A stretch of DNA of 64,000 nucleotides from Blattabacterium cuenoti (GTDB lineage: Bacteria; Bacteroidota; Bacteroidia; Flavobacteriales; Blattabacteriaceae). How positions within the stretch are numbered: position 1 is the stretch's first letter; each line of letters opens with the position of its first letter. Below, one piece after another: positions 44,914 to 54,647 of this stretch. Made by a program: the position numbers and the translations under genes. The stretch lies in assembly GCF_014251735.1 (NCBI RefSeq), contig NZ_CP059197.1, positions 1-64,000 on the forward strand. The letters are read 5' to 3'. The notes under the pieces are model-generated. The model did no database searches. It was not told the DNA's origin and saw only the letters and a program-made list of their open reading frames with translations.

Positions 44914-46002
44914 ATGACAACAATAAGAAATATTATGTTTTTTATGCTCATCTTAAAAAGCCTGATTATACAATCAGCCTCAAAACCATTGGTGGAACAA
45001 AAAAGTGTAATGAATTATAAAAATACCCCTATTCAAAAATTAGATTTAAATCACATTTATATAGAAAATTTATGGAAAAAAATTTTTGGTGGTAAAAAAA
45101 AATTTTTATATGGAAGAAAAATTTCACCCAAAAAAAATATCATTATTACTAATATAGATGCAGAGGAGTTAAGATCCAGAATCAACAATCTTAATCAGAA
45201 ATCTCAAATAAAAATACTCAAATATAACACCATTATACATGCTTCTGTAGAGAGTTATCTTCGAATGGGAAGATATATCGGAAAAATTATTTCATTATCT
45301 GATTATTATTTCCCTATGTTCGAAGAAAAACTTGAAAACTATCATATTCCTAAGGAATTAAAATATATTGCCATTATAGAATCTAATCTAAATTCCACTA
45401 TTACATCTAAAGCTGGAGCTCAAGGTATTTGGCAATTTATGCCTGAAACAGGAAGAATTTATCATTTAGATATCAATCATATTTATGATGAAAGAAATGA
45501 CCCTATTAAATCTACAGAAGCAGCTTGTCGATATTTGAAACACTTGTATAATAAAATGGGAAACTGGGAATTAGTTTTAGCAGCTTATAATGCCGGACCA
45601 GGGACGATCGAGAAGATTATACAACGTCATAAAGAAAAAAAAGACTTTTGGAGTTTATGGGAGTTTCTTCCAAAAGAAACAAAAAATTATATTCCCAAAT
45701 TTATCGCTATTAATTATGTGATGAATTATTACAGAGAACATAACATTCCCTCTTATCCACATTTTCATCTTAAGTATAAAGAGACAGGATTAGTCTCTAT
45801 GAAAGAAAAAGTCTCTTTAAAATTTTTAGCTTATGCATTAAATATTTCCTATCAAGATTTGAAATTTCTCAATCCACAATATCTTGTAGACATTATTCCT
45901 ACTGGAGAAAAATTTTTTCTAAGATTACCAAGAATAAAAATTTCTCTTTTTAAAGAGAGAGAAAGAGAAGGTTTTTTTTCAAAAAAAAACAATAAAAATT
46001 AA
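44914..46002 (+). CDS. Membrane-bound lytic transglycosylase, MltD-like
   Basis: Cleaves peptidoglycan glycan strands. An N-terminal signal or anchor segment (about 1-22) leads to an SLT domain with the catalytic glutamate in IAIIESNLNSTI near residue 154, GAQGIWQFMPETG, and LAAYNAGPGTIEK. A C-terminal segment (about 290-345) with LKFLAYALNISYQDLKFLNP resembles a LysM-like module. Length 362. The gene balances the wall-synthesis operon at 11-17 kb. It follows tatA by 55 bp. Confidence 0.9.
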   Translation: MTTIRNIMFFMLILKSLIIQSASKPLVEQKSVMNYKNTPIQKLDLNHIYIENLWKKIFGGKKKFLYGRKISPKKNIIITNIDAEELRSRINNLNQKSQIKILKYNTIIHASVESYLRMGRYIGKIISLSDYYFPMFEEKLENYHIPKELKYIAIIESNLNSTITSKAGAQGIWQFMPETGRIYHLDINHIYDERNDPIKSTEAACRYLKHLYNKMGNWELVLAAYNAGPGTIEKIIQRHKEKKDFWSLWEFLPKETKNYIPKFIAINYVMNYYREHNIPSYPHFHLKYKETGLVSMKEKVSLKFLAYALNISYQDLKFLNPQYLVDIIPTGEKFFLRLPRIKISLFKEREREGFFSKKNNKN

Positions 46003-46017
46003 TTTTTGATCAAAATG

Positions 46018-46041
46018 CGGAATTAGGTATGTATAATTCCG
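46018..46041. repeat. Inverted repeat upstream of recA
   Basis: CGGAATTA, 8-nt spacer, then TAATTCCG are perfect 8-bp arms ending 15 bp before the recA ATG. No T run follows, so it is more like an operator or leader hairpin than a terminator; unlike an E. coli LexA box. Confidence 0.55.
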
Positions 46042-46056
46042 TAATATTAAAAAATT

Positions 46057-47058
46057 ATGAACGAAAAAAAAGAAAAATTTGAGCAAAAAAAAAGGGCCTT
46101 GAAACTTGTCTTAGATAAAATGGATAAGATTTATGGAAAAGGAACAGTAATGCGCATGGGGGATTCTCATAGAGAAAACTTAGAAATTATCTCTTCTGGA
46201 TCTATTGGATTGGATATGGCATTAGGTATAAAAGGATTTCCAAAGGGACGTATTATAGAAATATTTGGACCAGAATCTTCCGGAAAAACTACTTTAGCTT
46301 TACATGCTATTACCCAATCTCAGAAAATAGGTGGATTTGCAGGATTTATTGATGCAGAACACGCTTTTGATTGTGTTTATGCACAAAAAATAGGAGTAAA
46401 TATTAAAGAATTAATTATTTCTCAACCAGATAATGGAGAACAAGCACTTGAAATAGTAGATAATTTAATAAGATCTGGCTTGATTGATATGATCGTCGTG
46501 GATTCCGTAGCTGCTTTAACACCTAAAAGTGAAATTGAAGGAGAAATGGGAGATTCCAAAATTGGATTACAAGCAAGATTGATGTCTCAAGCTTTGAGGA
46601 AATTGACTTCTAGTATAGGAAAATCTAAAAGTATTCTCATATTTATTAATCAATTACGAGAAAAAATTGGAGTATATGGAAATCCAGAAGTCACTACCGG
46701 TGGGAATGCTTTAAAATTTTATTCTTCTATACGATTGGATATCCGAAAAGGAAATCAAATTAAAAATGGAGAAAAAATTTTAGGAAATAGAACAAGAGTA
46801 AAAGTAGTAAAAAACAAACTTTCTCCTCCTTTTAAAACTGCAGAATTCGATCTTCTGTACGGAGAAGGAATCTCTAAAATAGGAGAGATTCTAGATCTAG
46901 GGGTAGATTTAGGTATTATTAAAAAAAACGGATCGTGGTTCAGTTATGGAGATCTTCAATTAGGTCAAGGACGGGATTCCGTTAAAGAATTCTTAAAGGA
47001 GAAAAAAAATATTCTCAATGAGATACAAAAAAATATAATAAATCAGTATCTTCAATAG
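46057..47058 (+). CDS. recA: Recombinase RecA
   Basis: ATP-dependent strand-exchange protein for recombinational repair. Walker A GPESSGKT is at about residues 71-78, [10 protein letters not shown] is Walker B, and the DNA-binding loops follow ([38 protein letters not shown]). Length 333 is slightly shorter than E. coli RecA because the acidic C-terminal tail is nearly absent. Retention means homologous recombination is still possible in this reduced genome. Confidence 0.98.
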   Translation: MNEKKEKFEQKKRALKLVLDKMDKIYGKGTVMRMGDSHRENLEIISSGSIGLDMALGIKGFPKGRIIEIFGPESSGKTTLALHAITQSQKIGGFAGFIDAEHAFDCVYAQKIGVNIKELIISQPDNGEQALEIVDNLIRSGLIDMIVVDSVAALTPKSEIEGEMGDSKIGLQARLMSQALRKLTSSIGKSKSILIFINQLREKIGVYGNPEVTTGGNALKFYSSIRLDIRKGNQIKNGEKILGNRTRVKVVKNKLSPPFKTAEFDLLYGEGISKIGEILDLGVDLGIIKKNGSWFSYGDLQLGQGRDSVKEFLKEKKNILNEIQKNIINQYLQ

Positions 47059-47074
47059 AATCTTCTAAAAAAAT

Positions 47075-47842
47075 ATGAAAATTACTTTTTTAGGCACTGG
47101 AACTTCACAAGGTGTTCCTATTATTGGTTCTACACATCCAGTATGTCTTTCTAAAAATCCAAAAGATAAAAGACTTCGAAGTTCTGTTCTTATCGAAAAA
47201 GGGGAAAAAGTTTTTTTGATAGATTGTAGTCCAGATTTTCGTTATCAAATGTTAAGAAGTAATCATAAAAAATTGGACGCCATTTTTATTACACATGAAC
47301 ATCAAGATCACATAGGTGGATTAGATGAGATAAGACCTATTAATAGGGAAAAACCTATTCCAGTTTATGGATTGCGTCGTGTTTTAGAAAGTTTGAAAAA
47401 ACGATTTTCTTATATTTTTTCGGAAAATAAAAAATTAAATACTACCAAAGTATCCATTCACGAATTGGATAATAATACGGATTTTTTCGTTGTAGAATAT
47501 TCTAAAGTTTTTCCTTTGTTTATATGGCATGGGACTCTTCCTATTTTGGGTTTTCGCATAGAAAATTTTGCATATATTACAGATGCAAGCCGGATTCCTT
47601 TTCATACTATACAACAATTAAAAGGATTAGATATTTTGGTTTTGAATGTATTAAGGAAAGTTCCGAAACATCCATCTCATTTCACTTTATCCGATTCATT
47701 GAAAATGATTCAAGAAATTAATCCTAAAAGGACTTATCTAACTCATATCAGTCATTTACTCGGATTTCATGAGGAAGTACAGACCCAATTACCTAAAAAT
47801 GTTTATTTAGCTTATGATGGGTTAATTATTACTAAAATATAA
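47075..47842 (+). CDS. Metallo-beta-lactamase-fold hydrolase (PhnP-like)
   Basis: Metal-dependent phosphodiesterase-like hydrolase. The N-terminal FLGTGTSQGVPIIGS and the zinc motif ITHEHQDHIGGLDEI (HxHxDH, near residue 73) are intact. A late YITDAS supplies the bridging aspartate, and LTHISHLLG a further histidine. The 255 residues match the Bacteroidetes MBL-fold family related to PhnP and lipoate/octanoyl-associated hydrolases. True substrate unknown. It lies 16 bp after recA. Confidence 0.86.
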   Translation: MKITFLGTGTSQGVPIIGSTHPVCLSKNPKDKRLRSSVLIEKGEKVFLIDCSPDFRYQMLRSNHKKLDAIFITHEHQDHIGGLDEIRPINREKPIPVYGLRRVLESLKKRFSYIFSENKKLNTTKVSIHELDNNTDFFVVEYSKVFPLFIWHGTLPILGFRIENFAYITDASRIPFHTIQQLKGLDILVLNVLRKVPKHPSHFTLSDSLKMIQEINPKRTYLTHISHLLGFHEEVQTQLPKNVYLAYDGLIITKI

Positions 47843-47876
47843 ATAGTTACTACCCCCTATCTATTATCTATTCTGG

Positions 47877-47898
47877 ACATCCCATCCATGGATGTTTT
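47877..47898 (+). terminator. Weak hairpin downstream of the MBL hydrolase gene
   Basis: ACATCC, loop CATCCAT, then GGATGT form a 6-bp stem followed by TTT. The 12-bp palindrome CATCCATGGATG (47883-47894) lies inside it, so an alternative fold or operator is possible. Confidence 0.35.
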
Positions 47899-47948
47899 CC
47901 AATCTAATTGCTAAAATTTTTTTATGTTTTTATGAAAAAAATAATAAT

Positions 47949-50900
47949 ATGCAAACGTTAAAAAATATTCTTTTTTCCACAAGAATCACTTCTATTCTGT
48001 TTCTATTATTAGCTTTATCTATGGCTATAGCAACTTTTGTAGAACAAAAATATTCTACAGATATAGCAAAGATATTCGTTTATGAATCTGTATGGTTTGA
48101 AAGTATTCTGTTATTATTTGTAATAAATTTAATGGGAAATATATGGAAATATAAACTATGGAAAAAGAACAAATTTCCTTTATTCATTTTTCATTTATCA
48201 TTTGTATTTATTTTTATTGGAGGGATTATTTCTAGATACTATAGTTTTGAAGGAATGATGTCGATAAGAGAAGGAGAAACAAAGGGTCAAATTATTTCTA
48301 GAAAAAATTACATCAAATTACAAGTGCATAGTGGAAATCATATCAGGTTTTATCAAGAACCTTATATTTTTTCTTCTTTTCATCATGGATATAAAAGGAA
48401 ATTTTTTTTTCATGGGAACATTTTAAAAATAAAAATTATAAACTATATTCCTTGTGCTAAAGTCATTCTTTCAAAAAAAATTCCAGAAGAAAAAATTCTA
48501 AAAATTGTTTCAACAAATGAAAAAGAAAGGACGGAAAATTTTCTTAAAAATGGAGAAACAGTAAAAATTAATGGAATCGTATTTTCTCTTAATAAGGAAA
48601 TTCCTTTTGGAATTCAAATCTTTGAAAAAAATAATCAACTTTATGTAAAATCTTCTTTTTCTGGTCAAAGTATGAATATGAAAAATAAAAAGATTTCCTT
48701 TTTATTAAAAAATATTTATACTCCTTTAAGGATAAAACATTTATATCAAATCAGTAATAGTAAAAAAAACGGAAGACTACATTGGGTCATTCCTGAAGGA
48801 ATTATAAAAGGAAAATTAGAATATGTAAAATCATGTGATGATAATAATCATGAAGATTCTAATTTGTTAGATGCTATTACGGCCAAAATATCGTTTCAAA
48901 ACAAATCGAAATTAGTAACTTTCTTAGGAGGAAAAAATATCACGGACATGAGTGATCCTATCTGGTTTAATAATCATAAAATTTCTATAGGATATGGATC
49001 TGTTTTATTTAATCTTCCTTTTTTTTTACGCTTAAATAAGTTTCAGGTAGAAAATTATCCAGGTTCTGAATTACCATCTTTTTTTATTAGCCATGTAACG
49101 TTAATGGACAGGGAAAAAAAGAAAAATTTTTTTGTTTATATGAATCATGTTTTGAATTACAAAGGATACAGATTTTTTCAGTCTGGATATGACCCAGATG
49201 GAAAAGGAACGTTATTTTCTGTAAATAAAGATTATTTAGGTACTAAACTATCATATATAGGTTATTTTTTCATGAGTATAGGAATGTTTCTTACTTTATT
49301 TTGGAAAGGAACTCGATTTAGTTATCTTAAAAAAAGATTGAAAATATTATCTAAAATTTCTGCTATATTTTTTTTATTCCTGTGGATTAGTAACAATTTT
49401 ATTTTTGCTCATGAAGAATTTAAAAAAATTCCTTTAGAAAGCATATCTGATAACATCCACATCCCTAAAAAACATGGAGAAAACTTTGGACGTTTACTTG
49501 TACAAGATAACAGGGGGAGAATAAAACCAATTAACACTCTTGCATTAGAGCTACTCAGAAAGATACATAAAAAAAGTTCTATAGAAAATTTAGATGCTAA
49601 TCAATGGTTGATCTCTATACATCAAGATAATATTTTTTGGACAAAAATACCTTTTATTAAAGTAGATAAAAAAGGTGGACCTAAGTTTTTGACTAAAGTA
49701 AAAGCCAATAAAGATAATTATGTGTCTATGATGGATCTATATGTGATAGATTCCAATACCTCAAAATTAAAGTTTCTTTTACAAGAAGATTATGAAAAAG
49801 CTTTCTCTAAAAATCCCATTCAAAGAAATGGATATGACAAAGCGGTTATTAATCTTAGTGAACGTATAGGTATCATTCATGGTATTTTTCAGGGAAGATA
49901 TCTTCGTATTTTTCCTATTCCAAATGATATGAATCATACATGGTCTAGTTGGGTAATGTTGGATTCCAACAATTTAAATCCTACTGGATTTTCCATGTTT
50001 AACCATTATCTTAGATCTTTGTTTCATGCACAGAACGAAAAAAATTGGAACATAGCAGATAATGAGATAAAAAAAATACGATTATATCAGCTTCGGCATG
50101 CTAAACATATTTTACCTTCAGAAAAAAAAATATCCATAGAAATTCTTTATAATCGATTGAATATATTTTATTTATTACCTTTTTTTTATGCATCAGTTGG
50201 AATAATTATCCTTACAATTTCTTTTATAAGAATTTTTTATCAAAGACAATACCTATATTGGATTTCCATAATTTTCACTTGTCTTTTATTTATTCTATTT
50301 TTTTTTGAATTTTTAGGTTTGATTTCTAGATGGTACATTTCTGGACATGCCCCATGGAGCAATGGATATGAATCGTCCATTTTCATTAGTTGGTGTTTAG
50401 TATGGATAGGTTTTTTATTTTATCGGAATCAATTTGTATCAGGAGTAACAGCATTAATTGCATCTATTTTGTTAATCATAGCACATGGAGATACGATGGA
50501 TCCAGAAATCACCAATCTTGTTCCTGTTTTAAAATCTCACTGGTTGATTATTCATGTAGCTGTAATAACAGCAAGCTATGGTTTTTTCTTTACAGGATCA
50601 TTCCTAGGTTTTTTAGTTCTAATTTTATATATCCTAAAAGGTGTCCATCCTAGTAGAATGACGTATAATAAAAAAATTCAAATTCATATTGATAAATTAA
50701 CTATTATTAATGAAATGAGCTTGACTATAGGACTTTTTTTGTTAACTATAGGAACTTTTTTAGGAGCTGTTTGGGCTAATAATAGCTGGGGACGTTATTG
50801 GAGTTGGGATCCAAAAGAAACTTGGTCTCTCATTAGTATTATGGTATACGCATTTGTATTACATATGCGTTTAGTTCCAAGTCTTATAGGCGTATTTACT

Positions 50901-51119
50901 TTCAATTTTTCCAGTATTTTAGCAATAAGTTCCATTATCATGACTTATTTTGGAGTAAATTATTATCTATCTGGATTACATTCTTACGCTAGAGGAGAAC
51001 CTGTTTCTATTCCTTCTTGGATTTATTATAGTTTACTAATTGTAGCAATTATTACAATTATTTCGTATTATTCAAATAAATTTCGTAATACGAATACGAA
51101 AAAAATAGAAAAGTTATGA
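47949..51119 (+). CDS. ccsBA: Fused cytochrome c biogenesis protein CcsBA (System II)
   Basis: Exports haem and attaches it to apocytochrome c. The N-terminal half is ResB/CcsB-like, with membrane segments near residues 13-32, 46-62 and 75-95, then a long periplasmic domain. The C-terminal half is CcsA-like with about eight membrane segments and the haem-handling WWD region NNSWGRYWSWDPKETWSLIS. The fused form is standard in Bacteroidetes. ATG at 47949 (MQTLKN) is chosen; an in-frame ATG at 47892 would add 19 residues. Length 1,056. Its presence implies at least one c-type cytochrome. Confidence 0.92.
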   Translation: MQTLKNILFSTRITSILFLLLALSMAIATFVEQKYSTDIAKIFVYESVWFESILLLFVINLMGNIWKYKLWKKNKFPLFIFHLSFVFIFIGGIISRYYSFEGMMSIREGETKGQIISRKNYIKLQVHSGNHIRFYQEPYIFSSFHHGYKRKFFFHGNILKIKIINYIPCAKVILSKKIPEEKILKIVSTNEKERTENFLKNGETVKINGIVFSLNKEIPFGIQIFEKNNQLYVKSSFSGQSMNMKNKKISFLLKNIYTPLRIKHLYQISNSKKNGRLHWVIPEGIIKGKLEYVKSCDDNNHEDSNLLDAITAKISFQNKSKLVTFLGGKNITDMSDPIWFNNHKISIGYGSVLFNLPFFLRLNKFQVENYPGSELPSFFISHVTLMDREKKKNFFVYMNHVLNYKGYRFFQSGYDPDGKGTLFSVNKDYLGTKLSYIGYFFMSIGMFLTLFWKGTRFSYLKKRLKILSKISAIFFLFLWISNNFIFAHEEFKKIPLESISDNIHIPKKHGENFGRLLVQDNRGRIKPINTLALELLRKIHKKSSIENLDANQWLISIHQDNIFWTKIPFIKVDKKGGPKFLTKVKANKDNYVSMMDLYVIDSNTSKLKFLLQEDYEKAFSKNPIQRNGYDKAVINLSERIGIIHGIFQGRYLRIFPIPNDMNHTWSSWVMLDSNNLNPTGFSMFNHYLRSLFHAQNEKNWNIADNEIKKIRLYQLRHAKHILPSEKKISIEILYNRLNIFYLLPFFYASVGIIILTISFIRIFYQRQYLYWISIIFTCLLFILFFFEFLGLISRWYISGHAPWSNGYESSIFISWCLVWIGFLFYRNQFVSGVTALIASILLIIAHGDTMDPEITNLVPVLKSHWLIIHVAVITASYGFFFTGSFLGFLVLILYILKGVHPSRMTYNKKIQIHIDKLTIINEMSLTIGLFLLTIGTFLGAVWANNSWGRYWSWDPKETWSLISIMVYAFVLHMRLVPSLIGVFTFNFSSILAISSIIMTYFGVNYYLSGLHSYARGEPVSIPSWIYYSLLIVAIITIISYYSNKFRNTNTKKIEKL

Positions 51120-51158
51120 ATATCCTTTCATGTTAAAAGTAAAAAAAAAAGAAAACAT

Positions 51159-51935
51159 TTGAAAAAAAAGGGAAGTACTCTATTCAGAGATGCGTTTGGA
51201 AATTTACATTTCATAAAACGTTTTTTAATTTTCACTTTTGGTTGTATGTCTTATAACCGTTATAATGGATTTAATCAATTACAATTAAAGGGGACAGAAT
51301 ACATTAAAGATCTTCCTGATAAAAGAGTTCTTTTTGTTTCTAATCATCAAACCTATTTTGCAGATGTTTTTGCCATGTTTCATGTATTTTGCAGTGTCAA
51401 AAATGGATTTATAAATACAATAAAAAATCCTATTTATCTTTTAAATCCAAAAGTTAATCTATACTACGTTGCGGCTAAAGAAACCATGAATAAGGGGTTT
51501 CTTACAAAATTGTTTACTTATTCAGGGGGCATCACTGTAAAGAGAACATGGAGAGAGGGAAATAAAAAAATAAATAGGTCAGTAGATATATCTGAAATAA
51601 CTCGTATGGGAAGGGCTTTAGATGATGGATGGTTAATTACTTTTCCTCAAGGAACTACTAAAGCTTTTGCACCTGGACGTAGAGGAATTGTTCATGTTAT
51701 AAGAAAATTTACCCCTATAGTGGTTCCTATTGTTTTAGATGGATTTCAGAAAGCTTATGATAAAAAAGGAATTAAAATCAAAAAAAAGGGAGTCTTACAG
51801 AAAATGATTTTTAAAGCTCCCATAAAATGGGATTTAAAAAATGATACTACTGATATGATTATGGAAAAAATTATGGATGCTATAGAACAATCTCCAAAAT
51901 ATCGAAATAAAACCCAATCAATCACAATCAGATAA
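51159..51935 (+). CDS. plsC: 1-acyl-glycerol-3-phosphate acyltransferase-like protein
   Basis: Membrane-associated acyltransferase of the PlsC family, making phosphatidate or acylating related lipids. VSNHQTYFADVF contains the NHx4D catalytic motif near residue 61, and ITFPQGTTKAFAPGRRGIVH is the substrate-binding FPQGT block. Length 258. The start is TTG at 51159; an ATG at 51130 is out of frame and soon stops. alaS begins 3 bp after its stop. Substrate is inferred from family; other PlsC-like paralogues cannot be excluded. Confidence 0.86.
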   Translation: MKKKGSTLFRDAFGNLHFIKRFLIFTFGCMSYNRYNGFNQLQLKGTEYIKDLPDKRVLFVSNHQTYFADVFAMFHVFCSVKNGFINTIKNPIYLLNPKVNLYYVAAKETMNKGFLTKLFTYSGGITVKRTWREGNKKINRSVDISEITRMGRALDDGWLITFPQGTTKAFAPGRRGIVHVIRKFTPIVVPIVLDGFQKAYDKKGIKIKKKGVLQKMIFKAPIKWDLKNDTTDMIMEKIMDAIEQSPKYRNKTQSITIR

Positions 51936-51938
51936 ACC

Positions 51939-54596
51939 ATGAAATACGAATATATAAGAGATACTTTCCTGGATTTTTTTCAAAAAAAGAAACACAAAAT
52001 TATTCCTTCTTTTCCTATTTATTTAAAAGACGATCCTACACTTTTCTTTATTAATGCAGGGATGAATCCTTTCAAGGAATATTTTTTAGGACATCAAAAG
52101 CCGGAATATACACGAATTGTAAATGTTCAAAAATGTCTTAGAGTTTCTGGAAAACACAATGATTTAGAAAATGTAGGGCATGATAACTATCATCATACTA
52201 TGTTTGAAATGTTAGGAAATTGGTCTTTTGGAGATTATTCGAGAAAAGAAACCATAGAATGGGCTTGGGAACTTTTAACAAAAGTATATAATATTCCAGA
52301 GAATAACCTTTATATATCCATTTTTATTGGAGATGAAAAAGAAGGTTTATCTATGGATCAAGAAACTTTCCAACATTGGAAAGCTTTTATAAATAAAGAA
52401 AATATTGTTTTTTTTGGAAAAGAAGAAAATTTTTGGGAAATGGGATCTATAGGTCCTTGTGGTCCTTGTTCTGAGATTCATATAGATCTTCGAAATAAAG
52501 AAGAAAAAGAAAAAATACCTGGAAAATATCTGATTAACAAAAAAAACCCTAAGGTTATAGAAATTTGGAACCTTGTTTTTATAGAATTCTATCGAAAGTC
52601 AGATGGAACATTAGAAAAACTTTCTACAAAACATGTAGATACGGGAATGGGTTTGGAAAGACTCTGTATGGTCTTACAAGGAAAATTTTCTAGTTATGAT
52701 ACAGATATATTTTTTCCAATAATTAGAGACATAAAAGAATCTTTAGGAGGTATTTATCAAGAAAAATTTAATCAGAATGTATCTATACGTATTGTTGCAG
52801 ATCATTTAAGAGCCCTTGTTTTTTCTATTTATGATGGACAATTACCATCGAATAATGGAGCTGGCTATGTAATAAGAAGATTATTAAGAAGAGCAGTTAT
52901 CCATGTTACTCGTTTTTTATGTCAAAAAGAACCTTTTATTTATAAATTTGTGGATTCTTTGGTTATGAGAATGAAAAGTTCTTTTCCTGAATTGGAAAAG
53001 AAAAAAGATTACATACAAAATGTTATAAAAGAAGAAGAATCTTCTTTTTTTCAAGTTATTGAAAAAGGTTATGAGAGAATTAAACATATAATCCTAAAAG
53101 CCAAAGAAAAAAATCAAAAAATTCTTGATGGAAATAGCATATTTCAATTATATGATACTTATGGATTTCCATTAAAATTATCTAAAATTTTTGCAGAAAA
53201 AAATAATTTATCTATCGATGAAAAATCATTTGAAAAAAGATTATTAAAACAAAAAGAAAAATCTCACAAACAAAAGGATATCATCATAAAAAATGACTGG
53301 ATAAAAATTCATAGCAATCAGTTTTTTAGTGAAAAAAATAATTTTATAGGATATGATTTTCTAGAATGTCATATTCTTATTATTCAATATAGAAAAATAG
53401 AGGATAAACTTAATGGAAATCATTATTACGAATTAGTTTTTTCAAAAACACCTTTTTATCCTGAAGGAGGAGGGCAGTTAGGAGATACTGGTTTTATAAA
53501 AAATAATCTTGAAAAAATTTTTATTGAACAGACTAAAAAAGAAAATTCTATTATAATACATATTGTTCGAAAACTTCCTGTAGATATTTATTCGCGTTTT
53601 CAAGCAGTAGTAAATAAAAATAGAAGAAAAAAAATTGAAAAAAATCATACCGCTACTCATTTATTACATTTTTCTCTGAAAAAAGTTTTAGGAAAACATA
53701 TTCAACAAAAAGGATCTTATGTAGGAGAGGATTACCTTCGTTTTGACTTTTTACATCCTAATAAAATAACTGTAGAAGAATTATTTCAAATAGAAGAAAT
53801 GGTTCAAAAATTAATTTTTGAAAATATTCCTCTAGAAGAAAGACGATCTTTTTCTTTGCAAAAAGCAATAGAAAAAGGATATAGTGGAATATTTTACGAA
53901 AAATATGAAAAAGAAGTACGTGGTATTACTTTTGGTGATTCTTCTGAATTATGTATTGGAACACATGTCAAGAATACTGGATGTATTCAAGTTTTTTCCA
54001 TTGTCTCTGAGTTATCTATATCATATGGAATACGAAGAATAAAGGCTTTCACTTACGAAAAAGCTATTCAATATTTGAAGTCTATTCATTTTCAAGATAA
54101 ATCTTTAAGAAAAATTCTGAATAATCCAGAATCTACAATAAAAAGCATCTTGAGTTTACAAAACAAAAACAAAAAATTAAAAAAAGAACTGGACAAATTC
54201 CAATTTCAACAAATAAAAATTTTCAAAAAAGAATATTTGATGAAAGCTATTCAATTGCATTCTATTACATATATATGTGATATTTCTTTTGAAGAAAAGG
54301 ATTTTGATCTTAATATTTTTAAGAAAATTATTTTAGATTTACGAAACGTAATATCTAATTTATTTATGGTAGTGGGATTTATGAAAGATAAAAAACCAAT
54401 AGTTTTTATATCTATTTCTGATTATGTTATCAAAAATAAAAACATTCATGCTAACCAAATTATACGTAAAATGTCGGATTTTATTCGTGGAAAATATTGG
54501 GGAAAATCTTTTTTTGCGACGGCTATAGGTAGTAATAAAAATGGATTAAGTTTAGTTTTAAAGGAAACCAAAGAATATCTAAAATATTTTAGATAA
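51939..54596 (+). CDS. alaS: Alanyl-tRNA synthetase
   Basis: Charges tRNA-Ala and edits mischarged Ser/Gly. The class II core is at the N-terminus (FLDFFQKKKHKIIPSFP; FINAGMNPFKEYFLG; VQKCLRVSGKHNDLENVG). The editing domain has HTATHLLHFSLKKVLG near residue 566 and the later LCIGTHV with Cys and His metal ligands. A C-terminal C-Ala/DHHA1 domain completes the 885 residues. CIGTH replaces the usual CGGTH but keeps the ligands. Tightly packed behind plsC. Confidence 0.97.
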   Translation: MKYEYIRDTFLDFFQKKKHKIIPSFPIYLKDDPTLFFINAGMNPFKEYFLGHQKPEYTRIVNVQKCLRVSGKHNDLENVGHDNYHHTMFEMLGNWSFGDYSRKETIEWAWELLTKVYNIPENNLYISIFIGDEKEGLSMDQETFQHWKAFINKENIVFFGKEENFWEMGSIGPCGPCSEIHIDLRNKEEKEKIPGKYLINKKNPKVIEIWNLVFIEFYRKSDGTLEKLSTKHVDTGMGLERLCMVLQGKFSSYDTDIFFPIIRDIKESLGGIYQEKFNQNVSIRIVADHLRALVFSIYDGQLPSNNGAGYVIRRLLRRAVIHVTRFLCQKEPFIYKFVDSLVMRMKSSFPELEKKKDYIQNVIKEEESSFFQVIEKGYERIKHIILKAKEKNQKILDGNSIFQLYDTYGFPLKLSKIFAEKNNLSIDEKSFEKRLLKQKEKSHKQKDIIIKNDWIKIHSNQFFSEKNNFIGYDFLECHILIIQYRKIEDKLNGNHYYELVFSKTPFYPEGGGQLGDTGFIKNNLEKIFIEQTKKENSIIIHIVRKLPVDIYSRFQAVVNKNRRKKIEKNHTATHLLHFSLKKVLGKHIQQKGSYVGEDYLRFDFLHPNKITVEELFQIEEMVQKLIFENIPLEERRSFSLQKAIEKGYSGIFYEKYEKEVRGITFGDSSELCIGTHVKNTGCIQVFSIVSELSISYGIRRIKAFTYEKAIQYLKSIHFQDKSLRKILNNPESTIKSILSLQNKNKKLKKELDKFQFQQIKIFKKEYLMKAIQLHSITYICDISFEEKDFDLNIFKKIILDLRNVISNLFMVVGFMKDKKPIVFISISDYVIKNKNIHANQIIRKMSDFIRGKYWGKSFFATAIGSNKNGLSLVLKETKEYLKYFR

Positions 54597-54601
54597 CTTT
54601 G
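54594..54601 (+). promoter_or_regulatory. Putative -7 box (TAACTTTG) upstream of sucA
   Basis: Exact TAnnTTTG overlapping the alaS stop codon, 46 bp before the sucA ATG; no -33 box seen. Confidence 0.27.
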
Positions 54602-54647
54602 ATAGATTGTTAAATTGTTTATTAAATTAGCGAAAAATTGTGTATGT

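Noticed and set aside
46018-46041. LexA/SOS box upstream of recA
   Set aside because: The inverted repeat has different arms and spacing from CTG-N10-CAG or Gram-positive GAAC-N4-GTTC boxes.
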